The notes: generated from the letters alone by a model not told the origin. A stretch of DNA of 64,000 bases from Natronococcus roseus (GCF_043677095.1 NZ_JBHLJR010000001.1:248001-312000), one strand, 5' to 3'. Numbered from the stretch's first letter, positions 52,046-60,894 are shown. Made by a program: numbers and translations.

Positions 52046-52693
52046 CTACGCTGGCGACTCCGAGTCCCCCGCAGAACCGCCCTCGACCGCGACCTCGAGC
52101 CCCACGTGAAGCCCCCGTTCCATCGCCTCGAGGCCCATACTCGGTTCGCCCTCGTCGCGGACCGCCGCTTGCTCGTGGGAGAGGGGCACGTGGACGAACC
52201 CGACTCGGAACGCGCGGTCGGTCGTCTCGACGAGGTGGCGTGCGGCGTACAGCAGGTCGTTGCAACAGTGGGTGCCGGCGTCGGTCGAGAGCCGCGTCGG
52301 GACGCCCGCGTCGCACATCGCCGCCTTCATCTCTCGGCAGGGGAGCGTCGCGAAGTAGGCGTCGGGACCGTCCTCCGCGACCCGTTCGTCGACGACCTCG
52401 CGGTCCTCGTTGTCCGCCACCCCGCGGGTGTCCCGCAGGTTGATCCCGACGCGCTCGAGCGAGAGCGTCGGCCGCCCTCCGGCCAGTCCGAGCGCGCAGA
52501 CGACGTCGGCGTCGTGTTCGTCGACGGCGTCCTCGAGACGGGAGGACGCGCGGTCGAAGACGACGGGGAGGTCGACCCCCGCGACGCTCGCCCCGCCGAT
52601 CTCGGTCCCGTCGAGTCGGTTCGCGAGCCGGCGGGCGGGGTTCGTTTCGAACTCGCCGAACGGTTCGTAACCGGTTACGAGGAGGTCGCTCAT
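52046..52693 (-). CDS. pcp: Pyroglutamyl-peptidase I
   Basis: This cysteine peptidase removes N-terminal pyroglutamate from peptides. The 215-residue protein has LLVTGYEPFGEFETNPA, the GLAGGRPTLSLERVGINLRDTR block with the catalytic Glu, HCCNDLLYAARH with the catalytic Cys and VHVPLSHEQ with the catalytic His. Two adjacent Cys (HCC) occur at the active site; the second aligns with the nucleophile. It is transcribed divergently from the DUF2892 gene. Confidence 0.93.
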   Translation of the reverse strand: MSDLLVTGYEPFGEFETNPARRLANRLDGTEIGGASVAGVDLPVVFDRASSRLEDAVDEHDADVVCALGLAGGRPTLSLERVGINLRDTRGVADNEDREVVDERVAEDGPDAYFATLPCREMKAAMCDAGVPTRLSTDAGTHCCNDLLYAARHLVETTDRAFRVGFVHVPLSHEQAAVRDEGEPSMGLEAMERGLHVGLEVAVEGGSAGDSESPA

Positions 52694-52773
52694 CGGTCGT
52701 TCCTCGAGCGCTCACCCCAAGAGACTCCCGGTTCGACGGTACAGCTAACTGCGATCGCGTCGATCGATCTCGT

Positions 52774-52995
52774 ATGGAACGGAACGTCGGTGGACTCGAT
52801 CGCATCGCTCGAGGCATGCTCGGGATCTGGTTGGTCGCGGTCGCCGCAGCAGCCTACCGGAACGAGAGGCACGAGCGCGCGGCGATCGCGGGGATCGCCG
52901 GACTCGGCCTGCTCCAGAACGCGACGACGTGTTTCTGCGGCGGTAACTACCTGCTCGGGATCGATACGACGACCGACTCGAGTGGGGACGAGTAG
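52774..52995 (+). CDS. DUF2892 (YgaP-like) membrane protein
   Basis: A 73-residue protein beginning MERNVGGLDRIARGMLGIWL, the exact DUF2892 pattern, with two membrane segments and a C-terminal FCGGNYLLGIDT motif. In bacteria this domain anchors rhodanese-type proteins. Here it stands alone, convergent with the Kae1-Bud32 gene, six bases from its end. Confidence 0.85.
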   Translation: MERNVGGLDRIARGMLGIWLVAVAAAAYRNERHERAAIAGIAGLGLLQNATTCFCGGNYLLGIDTTTDSSGDE

Positions 52996-53000
52996 GAGCG

Positions 53001-54656
53001 CTACTGGTCGTCGACGTACCGGCCCCGCCCCTCGACATCCGCGAGGCGCTCGAGCACGCGCTCCTCGCCGACCTCGAGATAGCCCTCTCGCAGCGCCGTC
53101 CGGAGCGGTTCGGGATCCTCGGCGGTCCCGACGAGGCTCTGGTCGAAGACGTGCAGATCCATCGCGTAGTCCTCGACGTGGTCGGTGTGGTAGCCGAGCC
53201 CGAAGTCGATGAGGGACGTTCGATTCGTGCTGTCGCGCTCGCGGTCCCCGTCCGTACGGCCGACCCTGACGTTTCGCGTCGTCACGTCGCCGTGGACGAA
53301 CCCGGCCCGGTGGAGCCGCGCGAGGTGTCGGCTCACCTCGCGGACCCGTTCCGGCGAGAGTGCCGTTCGAAGGTCCTCCCGGCCGACGTACTCGAGTTCG
53401 AGCCGCGACTCGCGTCCGTCGACGTCCGAGAGCACGGGCGTCGGCACACCCTCTCGTCGGGCGAGGCTCGTCAGTCGCGCCTCGATGCGGGTTCGCTCGC
53501 GCCGGAGCCGCTCGTCGAGTTCGGGGTGGCGGTACGTCTTGGGTTCGCGGCGCTTGGTCACCCGGCCCGCCTCGGGCTCGAGGTCGACGAGCGCTTCCGC
53601 ACCCTGGACGCTGCCCTCCTCGCGGCCGAGGGTCAGGTCGGGCTCGTCGGCTCTCCAGGATACCGGCACCTGATCCGGCCGGAAGTCCGGATTCACCCGC
53701 GACTCCTCGAGTGCGAGCGTGTCGCCGGCGTCGTACATCTTTGCGCCGAGCACGGCGATCATCCCCGCGTTGTCCCGCAGGAAGCGGGGCTCGGGCGCGT
53801 GAAAGCTCGCGCCGCGCTGGGCGCACATCTCCTCGAGCATCTCCCGGAGGCGGGCGTTCTGGCCGACCCCGCCGCCGAGGACGAGTTGGTCGCTGCCGGT
53901 CAGCGAGAGCGCCCGCTCGGAGACCTCGGTCAACATCCCGAAAATGTTCTCCTGCAGGGAAAAACAGACGTCCTCGACGGGGATACCATCGTCGTACCGC
54001 TGTTTGGCGGCGCTCATGATCCCCGAAAAGGAGAAGTCCATCCCTTTGACGACGTACGGCAGGTTGACGTACTCGCCGTCTTCGGCGGCGGCCTCGACCT
54101 TCGGCCCGCCGGGGTGGGACCAGCCGACGTGCCGGGTGAACTTGTCGATCGCGTTGCCGACACCGGTGTCCATCGTCTCGCCGAGCACGCGGTAGCGGCC
54201 GTTCCGATAGGCCAACAGGTGGGCGTTCGCACCGCTTGCGTTCAGACAGACCGGCGAGGAAAAGCCGGAGGTGTGGCGACCGATCTCGAGGTGGGCGACC
54301 ATGTGGTTCACCCCGACGAGCGGTACCTCGAGTGACTGACTCAGTGCCCGCGCGGCCGTACCGACGATCCGAAGACAGGGGCCGAGACCGGGGCCGCGGG
54401 AGAAGGCGACGCAATCGACGGGCGGCTCGTCTGCGGGTCCGTCGTGGGTTTCGCGGGCGCGCTCGAGGGCCGTCTCCACGACTCGAGGGATCGCGTCGTG
54501 CATGTGCTCGGCGGCCTCGCGGGGGTGGATACCGCCGCTCTCGGGCTGGTAAGCGTCGCTCTCGATGACGACCTCGTCGGTAGCGGCGTCGTAGACGGCG
54601 GCGCTGGCCGCCCAGGCGGTGCCCTCGATGCCGAGAACGCGGGTGTGAGAACTCAC
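53001..54656 (-). CDS. Kae1-Bud32 fusion, tRNA t6A synthesis
   Basis: This fused KEOPS subunit makes N6-threonylcarbamoyladenosine at position 37 of ANN-decoding tRNAs. Kae1 occupies about residues 1-325: RGPGLGPCLRIVGTAARALS, the metal-binding HMVAHLEIGRH and the SGANAHLLAYR loop. Bud32 kinase occupies about 345-551: VHGDVTTRNVRV catalytic loop and LIDFGLGYHTDH metal-binding motif. The fusion is common in euryarchaea. The GTG start gives MSSHTRVLGIEGTAW. It lies downstream of the S24e/S27ae genes on the same strand, a conserved order that suggests one operon. Confidence 0.95.
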   Translation of the reverse strand: MSSHTRVLGIEGTAWAASAAVYDAATDEVVIESDAYQPESGGIHPREAAEHMHDAIPRVVETALERARETHDGPADEPPVDCVAFSRGPGLGPCLRIVGTAARALSQSLEVPLVGVNHMVAHLEIGRHTSGFSSPVCLNASGANAHLLAYRNGRYRVLGETMDTGVGNAIDKFTRHVGWSHPGGPKVEAAAEDGEYVNLPYVVKGMDFSFSGIMSAAKQRYDDGIPVEDVCFSLQENIFGMLTEVSERALSLTGSDQLVLGGGVGQNARLREMLEEMCAQRGASFHAPEPRFLRDNAGMIAVLGAKMYDAGDTLALEESRVNPDFRPDQVPVSWRADEPDLTLGREEGSVQGAEALVDLEPEAGRVTKRREPKTYRHPELDERLRRERTRIEARLTSLARREGVPTPVLSDVDGRESRLELEYVGREDLRTALSPERVREVSRHLARLHRAGFVHGDVTTRNVRVGRTDGDRERDSTNRTSLIDFGLGYHTDHVEDYAMDLHVFDQSLVGTAEDPEPLRTALREGYLEVGEERVLERLADVEGRGRYVDDQ

Positions 54657-54706
54657 GGCTAGTTGGCTACTGATCAGTATCGGCGGCTAAAGAGCGGTTC
54701 GGCTCG

Positions 54707-54841
54707 CTACTCCCACTCGGTGTAACTACACTTCCCGCAGTGCAGTCGGTCACCGTGGTCGGCGAGGAAGGTGTCGCCACAGCGAGGGCACTCCTCGCGG
54801 TTCTTGCTGCCGTCGTCGTCGTAGAGCTCGTAGCGGGCCAT
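54707..54841 (-). CDS. rps27ae: Ribosomal protein S27ae
   Basis: A 44-residue frame starting ATG at 54841: MARYELYDDDGSKNREECP continuing with a four-Cys zinc ribbon (CPRCG...LHCGKCSYTEW). This is the small-subunit zinc-binding protein S27ae. Its ATG follows directly on the TAA of S24e, so the two are translationally coupled. It is followed by Kae1-Bud32 after 50 bases. Confidence 0.95.
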   Translation of the reverse strand: MARYELYDDDGSKNREECPRCGDTFLADHGDRLHCGKCSYTEWE

Positions 54842-55159
54842 TTACGCCTCCTCCGCGTCGGCCTCTGCGTCGTCGGCGTCGCCGACGATCTTGTTGCGCT
54901 CGAGCATGTGCTCCTGCTCGACGTCGCGGGCGTGGTCGGCCGACTCGTAGACCTTCGCCTGGCCGACGGTCTTTCGCATCCCGAACTTGGTGTCGAGCTT
55001 GCGAACGACGACCTCGTCGGCGTTCTTGTTCATCTTCGCCGCGAGGCTGTCCCGGACCTGGAGTCGCTCCGGGGTGGCGTCGTCGTGGGACAGTTCGAAG
55101 GTTACGTCCGTGCGGTGCAACATGGGGTTTTCCTCTTCGGAAATGATGTCGACGTCCAT
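54842..55159 (-). CDS. rps24e: Ribosomal protein S24e
   Basis: A 105-residue small-subunit ribosomal protein. NPMLHRTDVTFELSHDDATPERLQVRDSLAAKM, then VVVRKLDTKFGMRKTVGQAKVYES is the S24e core. An acidic C-terminal tail of about 15 residues is typical of haloarchaea. It is the first gene of the S24e-S27ae-Kae1 run. Confidence 0.96.
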   Translation of the reverse strand: MDVDIISEEENPMLHRTDVTFELSHDDATPERLQVRDSLAAKMNKNADEVVVRKLDTKFGMRKTVGQAKVYESADHARDVEQEHMLERNKIVGDADDAEADAEEA

Positions 55160-55370
55160 GATATCACTCAGTTACGCTAGTATCCCCGTGTAGCGCCTAA
55201 AAGGATTTCGAAGCGACCGATGTCCCCCGCAACGGTCGGTCACCGTCGAGGAAATCCGAACACTTCCGCGCTCGCTCGTCGTGTGTTCGGGCTCGGGGCC
55301 TCGATCGATCCGATCACGCTGCCCTCGAGCAGAAGACATATTACTCGATTGAGTAAACGCTGCAGCCAAC

Positions 55371-56603
55371 GTGCTATCCAGGCGACAGCTTCTGGCGGGG
55401 CTCGGGGTGACGGGCGCGACGGCCGCAACTGCCGCGGTGAGCTCCGCGGCCCTCGCGAGCGACGGCGACGACGGTCGGTACGACTGGCCGATGGCGCGAT
55501 ACGATCCCGCCGGAACGGGACACAACCCCGACGCCACGGGGCCGAAAGACGGCGTCGAGGTCGCCTGGCAGCAGGATACCGAGTCGCCGATGCACGGGCT
55601 GACGGCGCCGATACTCCTCGGGGAGACGCTGTACGGCGTCGGCCGCCAGTCCCTCGTCGCGTTCGACCGCGAGAGCGGCGAGATCCGGTTCGCGCGGGAG
55701 GGCCAGTACTGGTCGACGCCCGCTCGAGCCGCGGCGAAAGCCTACCGGAGCGATACCCTCGCCGCCAGCAGCCGAGAGGGAATTCACGGACTGAACGCCG
55801 ACGGCGGTTACGAGCTGTTCGGGCGGTCGATCGGCACCGAGCGCTGGCACGCTCCCGGCGAGGAGAGCCGGCGCTGGTCCGGGTCAGCACCACGGGAGCC
55901 CTCGCCCGTCGCCGCGGACGGGACCGTGTACGCGGTCGTCCCCGAGACCGACCGCGTCGTCGCCATCGACGCGAGCAGCGGCCACCTCGAGTGGGAGCGG
56001 ACGATCGGCGACCCGCGCTCGAGCGGAACGAACCGCCCCGTCGTCAGCGAGGGGACGGTCTACGTCTCGAGCCGTCCCGGCGATCTCGTCGCCCTCGATG
56101 CCGACACCGGCGAGGTGCGGTGGAGCGAGCAGCCCGACCCGAATCCCGATAGCGCGCTCAACTACCGCAACTTTCGCCCGCCGACGGCGACGGAGGCGGG
56201 ACTCGTCGTCCCCGACAGGGAGGGCGTCGCGCTGTTAGACCCGACCGACGGAAGCGTTCTGTGGGAGTACGACCTCGACGGCAACGCCACCGACGGCAGC
56301 GCGGCCGTCGCCCACGGGACGGCCTTTGTCACCGATGGCGAGGAGTCGCTGCACGCAATCGACCTCGAGCGCGGCGAGCGGGAGTGGACGGCCGACTACA
56401 GTCCCGACGTGGACCCGGTCGTTGCCGACGGTGTCGTCTACCTCGGCTACCAGTACGCCGAACTGGTCGCGATCGACGCCGACACCGGCGAGCGACGCTT
56501 CGCCTACGACGACTCGGTCTACTTCGCACAGCCGATCGTCGGCGACGGCGTGGTGTACGTCCTCACCGACGAGGGACTGCTGGCGCTCGAGGAGGCGAGC
56601 TAA
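55371..56603 (+). CDS. Secreted PQQ-like beta-propeller protein
   Basis: A 410-residue protein from a GTG start. Tat signal SRRQLLAGLGVTGATAATA, then repeated blades of the PQQ/quinoprotein type: GRQSLVAFDRESGEIRF, VVAIDASSGHLEWER, LVALDADTGEVRWSE, LHAIDLERGEREW, LVAIDADTGERRF. No cofactor ligands can be confirmed, so it may only be a binding scaffold. It is a paralogue of the interrupted gene at 44375 but lacks its lipobox. The following membrane-protein gene starts three bases after the stop, so they are probably co-expressed. Confidence 0.9.
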   Translation: MLSRRQLLAGLGVTGATAATAAVSSAALASDGDDGRYDWPMARYDPAGTGHNPDATGPKDGVEVAWQQDTESPMHGLTAPILLGETLYGVGRQSLVAFDRESGEIRFAREGQYWSTPARAAAKAYRSDTLAASSREGIHGLNADGGYELFGRSIGTERWHAPGEESRRWSGSAPREPSPVAADGTVYAVVPETDRVVAIDASSGHLEWERTIGDPRSSGTNRPVVSEGTVYVSSRPGDLVALDADTGEVRWSEQPDPNPDSALNYRNFRPPTATEAGLVVPDREGVALLDPTDGSVLWEYDLDGNATDGSAAVAHGTAFVTDGEESLHAIDLERGEREWTADYSPDVDPVVADGVVYLGYQYAELVAIDADTGERRFAYDDSVYFAQPIVGDGVVYVLTDEGLLALEEAS

Positions 56604-56605
56604 CC

Positions 56606-57385
56606 GTGTCCTTCGATTCCGACGACGCACACGAGCGCCGGGTCGAGGGCGCGTACGAGCGCCGGGAGTGGGACGTCGCGGGCGTGCTCTCGACTGCCGC
56701 GTCGCGGCTCCGCCGGAAACCCACCCTGCTCGTCCCGTTCGCGCTCGCGGGGGTCGTCCTCGCCGGTATCGATGCGCTCCGCCGTCGCGATCCGCTCCCG
56801 GCCCTCGAGCACGCGGGCCTCGAGGAGGCGACGATCCACCTCGAGTTCGTCGGCTATCCGACGGCGACGAGCGGGACGGCGCTGCCCCTTGAGGCGCTGG
56901 TTGGACTCGAACTCCCGTATCTCGTCTGGGGGCTCGGACTGTACGTTATCTCGCTGCTCGCAGTCAGTGTCGCGGGCGTGCTCACCCTGACCGCGCTGCT
57001 GGATGGGGAGGCACACCTCGAGTCGCTGCCGTCGTATCTCGGGCTCGTCGTTCTCTTCGATCTCGCTCACCGACTGGTTGGCTCGATCGGCCTGCTCCAG
57101 GAGATGGGACTGTTCGGACTCGTTCCGCTGGCGGTGTTGCTCTGGGTGCTCGTCAGGCTCTTCGCCGCCCCCGGGCTCGCTGCCGCGGGCGCGTCACTCT
57201 GGACGGCGCTTCGAGAGAGCGGCCGCTGGATCAGTGGCAACGGCTGGTCGGCACTCGGGCTGCTCGTCGTCCTCGGAATCGTCGCTTGGCTCCTCGGCAG
57301 CGTCCCCGTCGGCGGCCCGGTCCTGACCGGCGCGCTCGTCGCCCCGGTCCACGCCGTCGCGGTCGCGTCGCTGTTCGAACACTGA
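56606..57385 (+). CDS. Polytopic membrane protein linked to the beta-propeller gene
   Basis: A 259-residue protein from the GTG at 56606 (MSFDSDDAHERRVEG) with about six membrane helices and an N-terminal charged segment. It overlaps no other gene and follows the secreted propeller after three bases, suggesting a membrane partner for it. Hydrophobic composition resembles DUF7544-type haloarchaeal proteins, but the family was not identified with confidence. Confidence 0.7.
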   Translation: MSFDSDDAHERRVEGAYERREWDVAGVLSTAASRLRRKPTLLVPFALAGVVLAGIDALRRRDPLPALEHAGLEEATIHLEFVGYPTATSGTALPLEALVGLELPYLVWGLGLYVISLLAVSVAGVLTLTALLDGEAHLESLPSYLGLVVLFDLAHRLVGSIGLLQEMGLFGLVPLAVLLWVLVRLFAAPGLAAAGASLWTALRESGRWISGNGWSALGLLVVLGIVAWLLGSVPVGGPVLTGALVAPVHAVAVASLFEH

Positions 57386-57472
57386 CGCGAAAGCGGACGA
57401 TTCGTGGAGCAGTCGAAGCCGTAACAGGATGGGGCGATCGGTTCACGAGGCGGTGGCGCGCGCCGGCGGTCG

Positions 57473-57842
57473 CCCGAGCGTGAGCGAGGGTGACCGTCGA
57501 CACTGCGCGAGGTCTTCGCGAGTAGCGCGGGACCGATAGTCCCGCGTACCGTGCGAACGGACACGGAGTGCCCGTGAGCAGATAGCACGAGCGAATGGCT
57601 TGGCAGAGCGTGCTCTGCCGGTGGATGAGCGAGGGAGCGCAGTGACCGAGGTTAGCGCGGAACCGTACGTTCCGCGAACCATGCGAATAGTGCGAGACCT
57701 CCGGTCTCGCATACCGTGCGAACGGTGCGCGGTTCTGACTGAACGCAGTGAGCGAGAACCGCGATGTGAACGGGGAACAGAGCGAGCCGTGAACGGACGC
57801 TACGCGTCCGTGAGCAGAGGGCACTCCGCGCCCGTGAGCAGG
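57473..57842. repeat. Array of short hairpins with related linkers
   Basis: The non-coding DNA from 57386 to 58027 holds at least seven tight hairpins in a row: GCGGGAC/GTCCCGC, GGCAGAGC/GCTCTGCC, GCGGAAC/GTTCCGC, GCGAGACC/GGTCTCGC, CGGTTCT/AGAACCG, GGACGC/GCGTCC and GGGC/GCCC. They are joined by linkers built from GTGAGCAG, GTGCGAACG or GTGAACG. Stems differ in sequence, while loops and linkers are alike. Open frames here encode only repetitive peptides (PFARYA). Function unknown; transcription end or regulatory RNA is possible. Confidence 0.6.
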
Positions 57843-58027
57843 AATCGGCTGGGGAGGGTGTGGAAATCCCGTGTGTCCACGATAAGCAACGGTCTCTTTC
57901 AGGATCACCTCGAGTTAGCAGTTTCCGATCCGTCTCTTTCGGACGTCGACCGAGCCGATGCACGCGCATCGCTGCGCACCGCACCCGCAGTCTCGAACGG
58001 AGAACCGACGGTGACGACTACTGCGAC

Positions 58028-59074
58028 CTACGCTTCGAGCACCGCCAGTCCGCGCGGCGCCTGCGCCTCGAGTCCCTCGAGCCACTCGACGTCGAGGCCG
58101 TCCCACGAGTCGCCGAAGTCGCCAGTCCGGAACAGCCCGCGGTTGTTCGCGGCGTAGACGACGCCCCGCTCGGCGCCGGCGGCGAGTTCCGCCCGAACTA
58201 CGCCCTCGCCGGTCGGGAGCCCGACGTCCTCGAGTCGTTCCCACGGCTCCCCGCCCGGTTTTCGATACACGTACGACTCCGCCGAACTCGCCGTGTGAGC
58301 CGAGCCGGCGCCGCTGGCGCTCGAGACCAGCACCGACTCCGGATCGCCGGGGTCGGGGGCGACGCTCCAGCAGTAGCGGTGCTCGAGGCCCTCCTGTGGG
58401 TGGTCCCACGACGCGCCGCCGTCGGTCGACCGGGCGAAGCCGTCGCCCGCAGCGGAGTAGACGAGTCCCTCTCGATCGGGGTGAATCGCCATGCTGTGGT
58501 TATCCCGTCGGGAGCCAGGCGGCCGTTCCTGCCAGTTTTCCCCGCCGTCGGTACTCAACACGAACGCCCCCGCCTCGATCCCGACGTAGAGCCGCTCGGG
58601 ATCGAACGGGTCGACCTCGAGCCAGCGGACGTGGTGGGTGTGGGGTCTGGGCGGGAAGAACCAGCCGTCGGCCGAGGGGAGGTCGGTCAGCTCCTCGAGG
58701 TGTGCCCAGGAGTCGCCGCCGTCGCTCGAGCGGTAGACCCGGCTCGGTTCGGTGCCGGCGTAGACCACGTCGGGATCGTGGGGACTGATCGCCACCGCCG
58801 TGACGGCGTCGCTCTCGAGGTTCTCAGCGCCGCCGTACCCCGACTCGCGCTCGGGGACGAACTCGGTCTCGAGGGACTCGAAGGAGTCGCCGCCGTCCGT
58901 CGAACGGTGGAGGCCGCTCTCGAAGGTGCCGACGAACACCCGCTCTGGAGCGTCGGACGAGGCGGCGAGGCACTCGAGGTCGTGTCCCTCGAGTCGACTG
59001 GTCGTCGTCCACTCCCCGGACCCGTCCTCGCAGACGAGCAGCCGATCGCGCAACGCGGCGTAGACGGTCGTCAT
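58028..59074 (-). CDS. BNR-repeat beta-propeller protein
   Basis: A 348-residue cytoplasmic-looking protein from the ATG at 59074 (MTTVYAALRDRLLVCE). Asp-box repeats are obvious: STDGGDSFESL, SSDGGDSWAHL, STDGGENWQER, STDGGASWDHP, TGDFGDSWDGL. These place it with BNR/Asp-box (sialidase- or VPS10-like) propellers, which often have no enzymatic activity. A His-rich stretch PRPHTHHVRWLEV lies in the middle. No signal peptide. The longer frame upstream is Arg-rich and not part of the protein. Confidence 0.85.
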   Translation of the reverse strand: MTTVYAALRDRLLVCEDGSGEWTTTSRLEGHDLECLAASSDAPERVFVGTFESGLHRSTDGGDSFESLETEFVPERESGYGGAENLESDAVTAVAISPHDPDVVYAGTEPSRVYRSSDGGDSWAHLEELTDLPSADGWFFPPRPHTHHVRWLEVDPFDPERLYVGIEAGAFVLSTDGGENWQERPPGSRRDNHSMAIHPDREGLVYSAAGDGFARSTDGGASWDHPQEGLEHRYCWSVAPDPGDPESVLVSSASGAGSAHTASSAESYVYRKPGGEPWERLEDVGLPTGEGVVRAELAAGAERGVVYAANNRGLFRTGDFGDSWDGLDVEWLEGLEAQAPRGLAVLEA

Positions 59075-59132
59075 GCTCGAGAGGAGGCGCTCGAGGCGCA
59101 GAAAGGTTCCCCCGGAACTGTCGGCCCGTCGA

Positions 59133-59330
59133 TCAGACGAATAGCCAGTAGGCCCCCACTCCGAGTCCGGCGAGGACCACGGAGACGGCGACCAGCACGC
59201 CGTACTTGATCGCGACGTTGCGCCGGTAGTGGGCCGCACAGACGTCGATATCCTCGTGGCTCCTGAACGTCATCGTGCGGTCGGCCCCTCGCGTGCAGTC
59301 GCCCATCTGACACCGGTCGTCCGAGCCCAT
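59133..59330 (-). CDS. Small membrane protein with Cys/His cluster
   Basis: A 65-residue protein. CQMGDCTR and CAAHYRR (Cys7, Cys12, Cys31, His34) could bind zinc, followed by one membrane helix (KYGVLVAVSVVLAGLGVGAYWLFV) ending the protein. This zinc-knuckle-plus-helix form is common among uncharacterised haloarchaeal proteins. Confidence 0.65.
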   Translation of the reverse strand: MGSDDRCQMGDCTRGADRTMTFRSHEDIDVCAAHYRRNVAIKYGVLVAVSVVLAGLGVGAYWLFV

Positions 59331-59373
59331 ACGATGGCTCGAGTCGCTCGGATCAAATCCGTTCCGTTCGCGG

Positions 59374-59769
59374 TCAGTCGACGGCGAACGTCTCCGGCGC
59401 TATCCCGACGCCGCCGAGCCAGCACTCGAGGGTAAGCAGGACGAGCACGAGTCCGACGACCAGCATGAGGATGCCGTTGAGCAGGGTCCAGCCGCCGGCG
59501 CCGGCGAGCAACTGGACGAACCCGAGCGTCGTCGCGCCCAGCGCGAGCACCGCCAGGCCGACGCTCGCGATCCGGGGCCAGCCGACGCCCGCGAGCCGCT
59601 CGCGGACGGCGGCGGCGACCAGCAGACAGCCGCCGATCGCGAGCCAGCCGAACAGCGCCGCCGTTACGGGCGTCGGTCCCGCGAGGACGACGATCCCCAC
59701 CGCGAGGACGAGCGTAACGACGCCGACGCCGAGAAAGCCCCGTCGGAGACGGTCCTTTCGGTCGCTCAT
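59374..59769 (-). CDS. Small polytopic membrane protein
   Basis: From the ATG at 59769 (MSDRKDRLRRGFLGV) the product has 131 residues and about four membrane helices with a positively charged N-terminus and a short acidic tail. The upstream in-frame Met is less likely because of the Arg-Gly-Arg extension. No family is recognised. Confidence 0.65.
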   Translation of the reverse strand: MSDRKDRLRRGFLGVGVVTLVLAVGIVVLAGPTPVTAALFGWLAIGGCLLVAAAVRERLAGVGWPRIASVGLAVLALGATTLGFVQLLAGAGGWTLLNGILMLVVGLVLVLLTLECWLGGVGIAPETFAVD

Positions 59770-59881
59770 TCGTCCGCGAGAGTAGGGCAATCGGGCTGGT
59801 AACAGTTCCGATCGCGTTGGAAATCGAACGGACTACCGAACCGAAGACATACTTATTTCGATGCAATACGATGCAATACGC

Positions 59882-60178
59882 ATGGAGAACGTCACCGCGC
59901 GGATGGGAGACGAGGAGCTGGACCTCCTCGATCGACTCGCCGAACAGCGTGGCGGCGGTCGCAGCGACGCGATCCGAGAGGCAGTTCGACGCGGTGCGCG
60001 CGAGGAGCTGATTCGGATCGCCCTCGAGCGCTACCGAGAGGGGGAAGTCGGAATGCGGGACGCCGCCGAGATCGCCGACGTCTCGATCGCGCGGATGATG
60101 GCCGAAGCGAACGATCGAAACGTCCTCTCGAACTACGACGAGGCCAACCTCGAGTCGGACGTCGACGCGCTCCGGTGA
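59882..60178 (+). CDS. UPF0175-type antitoxin with ribbon-helix-helix start
   Basis: A 98-residue protein from the ATG at 59882. A CTTATTT element 24-30 bases upstream favours this start over the ATG at 59861, which lies in a duplicated ATGCAATACG (59861-59880). ARMGDEELDLLDRLAEQRGGGRSDAIREAVRRG is a ribbon-helix-helix DNA-binding segment. AIERYREGEVGMRDAAEIADVS-like sequence matches UPF0175, a family commonly paired with DUF3368 PIN toxins. It probably represses its own operon. Confidence 0.85.
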   Translation: MENVTARMGDEELDLLDRLAEQRGGGRSDAIREAVRRGAREELIRIALERYREGEVGMRDAAEIADVSIARMMAEANDRNVLSNYDEANLESDVDALR

Positions 60179-60277
60179 ACCGATGACCGACGAGTAGGGC
60201 AACCGTCGAACGCTCCTCGTCGACGCGCTCCGGTGAACCGATGACCGACGAGTAGGGCAACCGTCGAACGCTCCTCG
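60162..60277 (+). repeat. 58-bp tandem duplication
   Basis: The 58 bases from 60162 are repeated exactly from 60220, and the first eight bases recur at 60278. The unit contains the end of the antitoxin gene, its stop, the short ATG-ACC-GAC-GAG-TAG frame and the sequence leading into the toxin. It looks like a recent slippage or unequal-recombination event. Confidence 0.9.
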
Positions 60278-60807
60278 TCGACGCGAGCGTGTTCATCACG
60301 TTGGCCGATATCGGTTCTCTCGACCTGCTTCGAGGGACGATCGGGGATGTTCGGATGCCGAAAGCGGTCGTCAAGGAGGTGTCCTCGGAGCCAGCCGAGC
60401 GCGAACTCGAACGTGCCCTCGGCGTCTGGATCGCGTCGCCTACGCTGGGACGCGAGCGCACGAGTTCCGAGGAGTGGACCGAGCGCCTCGAGACGGCCGC
60501 AACGCACTTCGGAAGATCGACGAACCCGGACGACTGGGGTGGCGACATCTCGCTGCTGGCGGCGGCACTCTTTCACGAGGACCCGGTCGTCGTTACGGAC
60601 GAGAAACCGCTTCGGGAGACCTGCAAGGTACTGTCGGTTCCCGTCTCCGGTTCGATCGGGGTGCTGATTCGAGCCGTCGAACGCGGTGCCCTCGAGGCCG
60701 ACGAGGCGAAGGCCAAACTCGAGGCCATGGATGAGGTCGGCGCACGGCTCAGCGCGCGGCTGCTCAAACGTGCCGAGCGGTTGATTGACGACGCTGCTGA
60801 AAACTGA
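60241..60807 (+). pseudogene. DUF3368/PIN-like toxin with broken start
   Basis: The body encodes a PIN-type RNase toxin: LLVDASVFITLADIGSLDLL with the first catalytic Asp, MPKAVVKEV with the Glu, DWGGDISLLAAALF and VVVTDEKPLRETCKVL with later acidic residues, then GSIGVLIRAVERG typical of DUF3368. The expected start (ATG at 60241, MTDE) is followed at once by TAG (60253-60255) in frame with GNRRTLLVDAS. A start at GTG 60289 gives 172 residues but loses the LLVDAS strand and its catalytic Asp. The toxin is therefore probably inactive. Confidence 0.75.
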
Positions 60808-60894
60808 ACCGTTCGTCCGAACCGCTGTGAGTCTACGTCTGGTGCACTCGCGATTCGCCCGTGAGGACGACGAGAACGGTCGTAGCGGACCGCC

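Noticed and set aside
57600..57712. Small coding genes in the hairpin array
   Set aside because: Frames on both strands encode only repeats generated by the hairpin linkers, with no promoter or conserved start.
60241..60807. Pyrrolysine or programmed readthrough at the toxin TAG
   Set aside because: No pyl genes are seen, haloarchaea of this type normally lack them, and the TAG is duplicated within a slippage repeat, so simple mutation is more likely.
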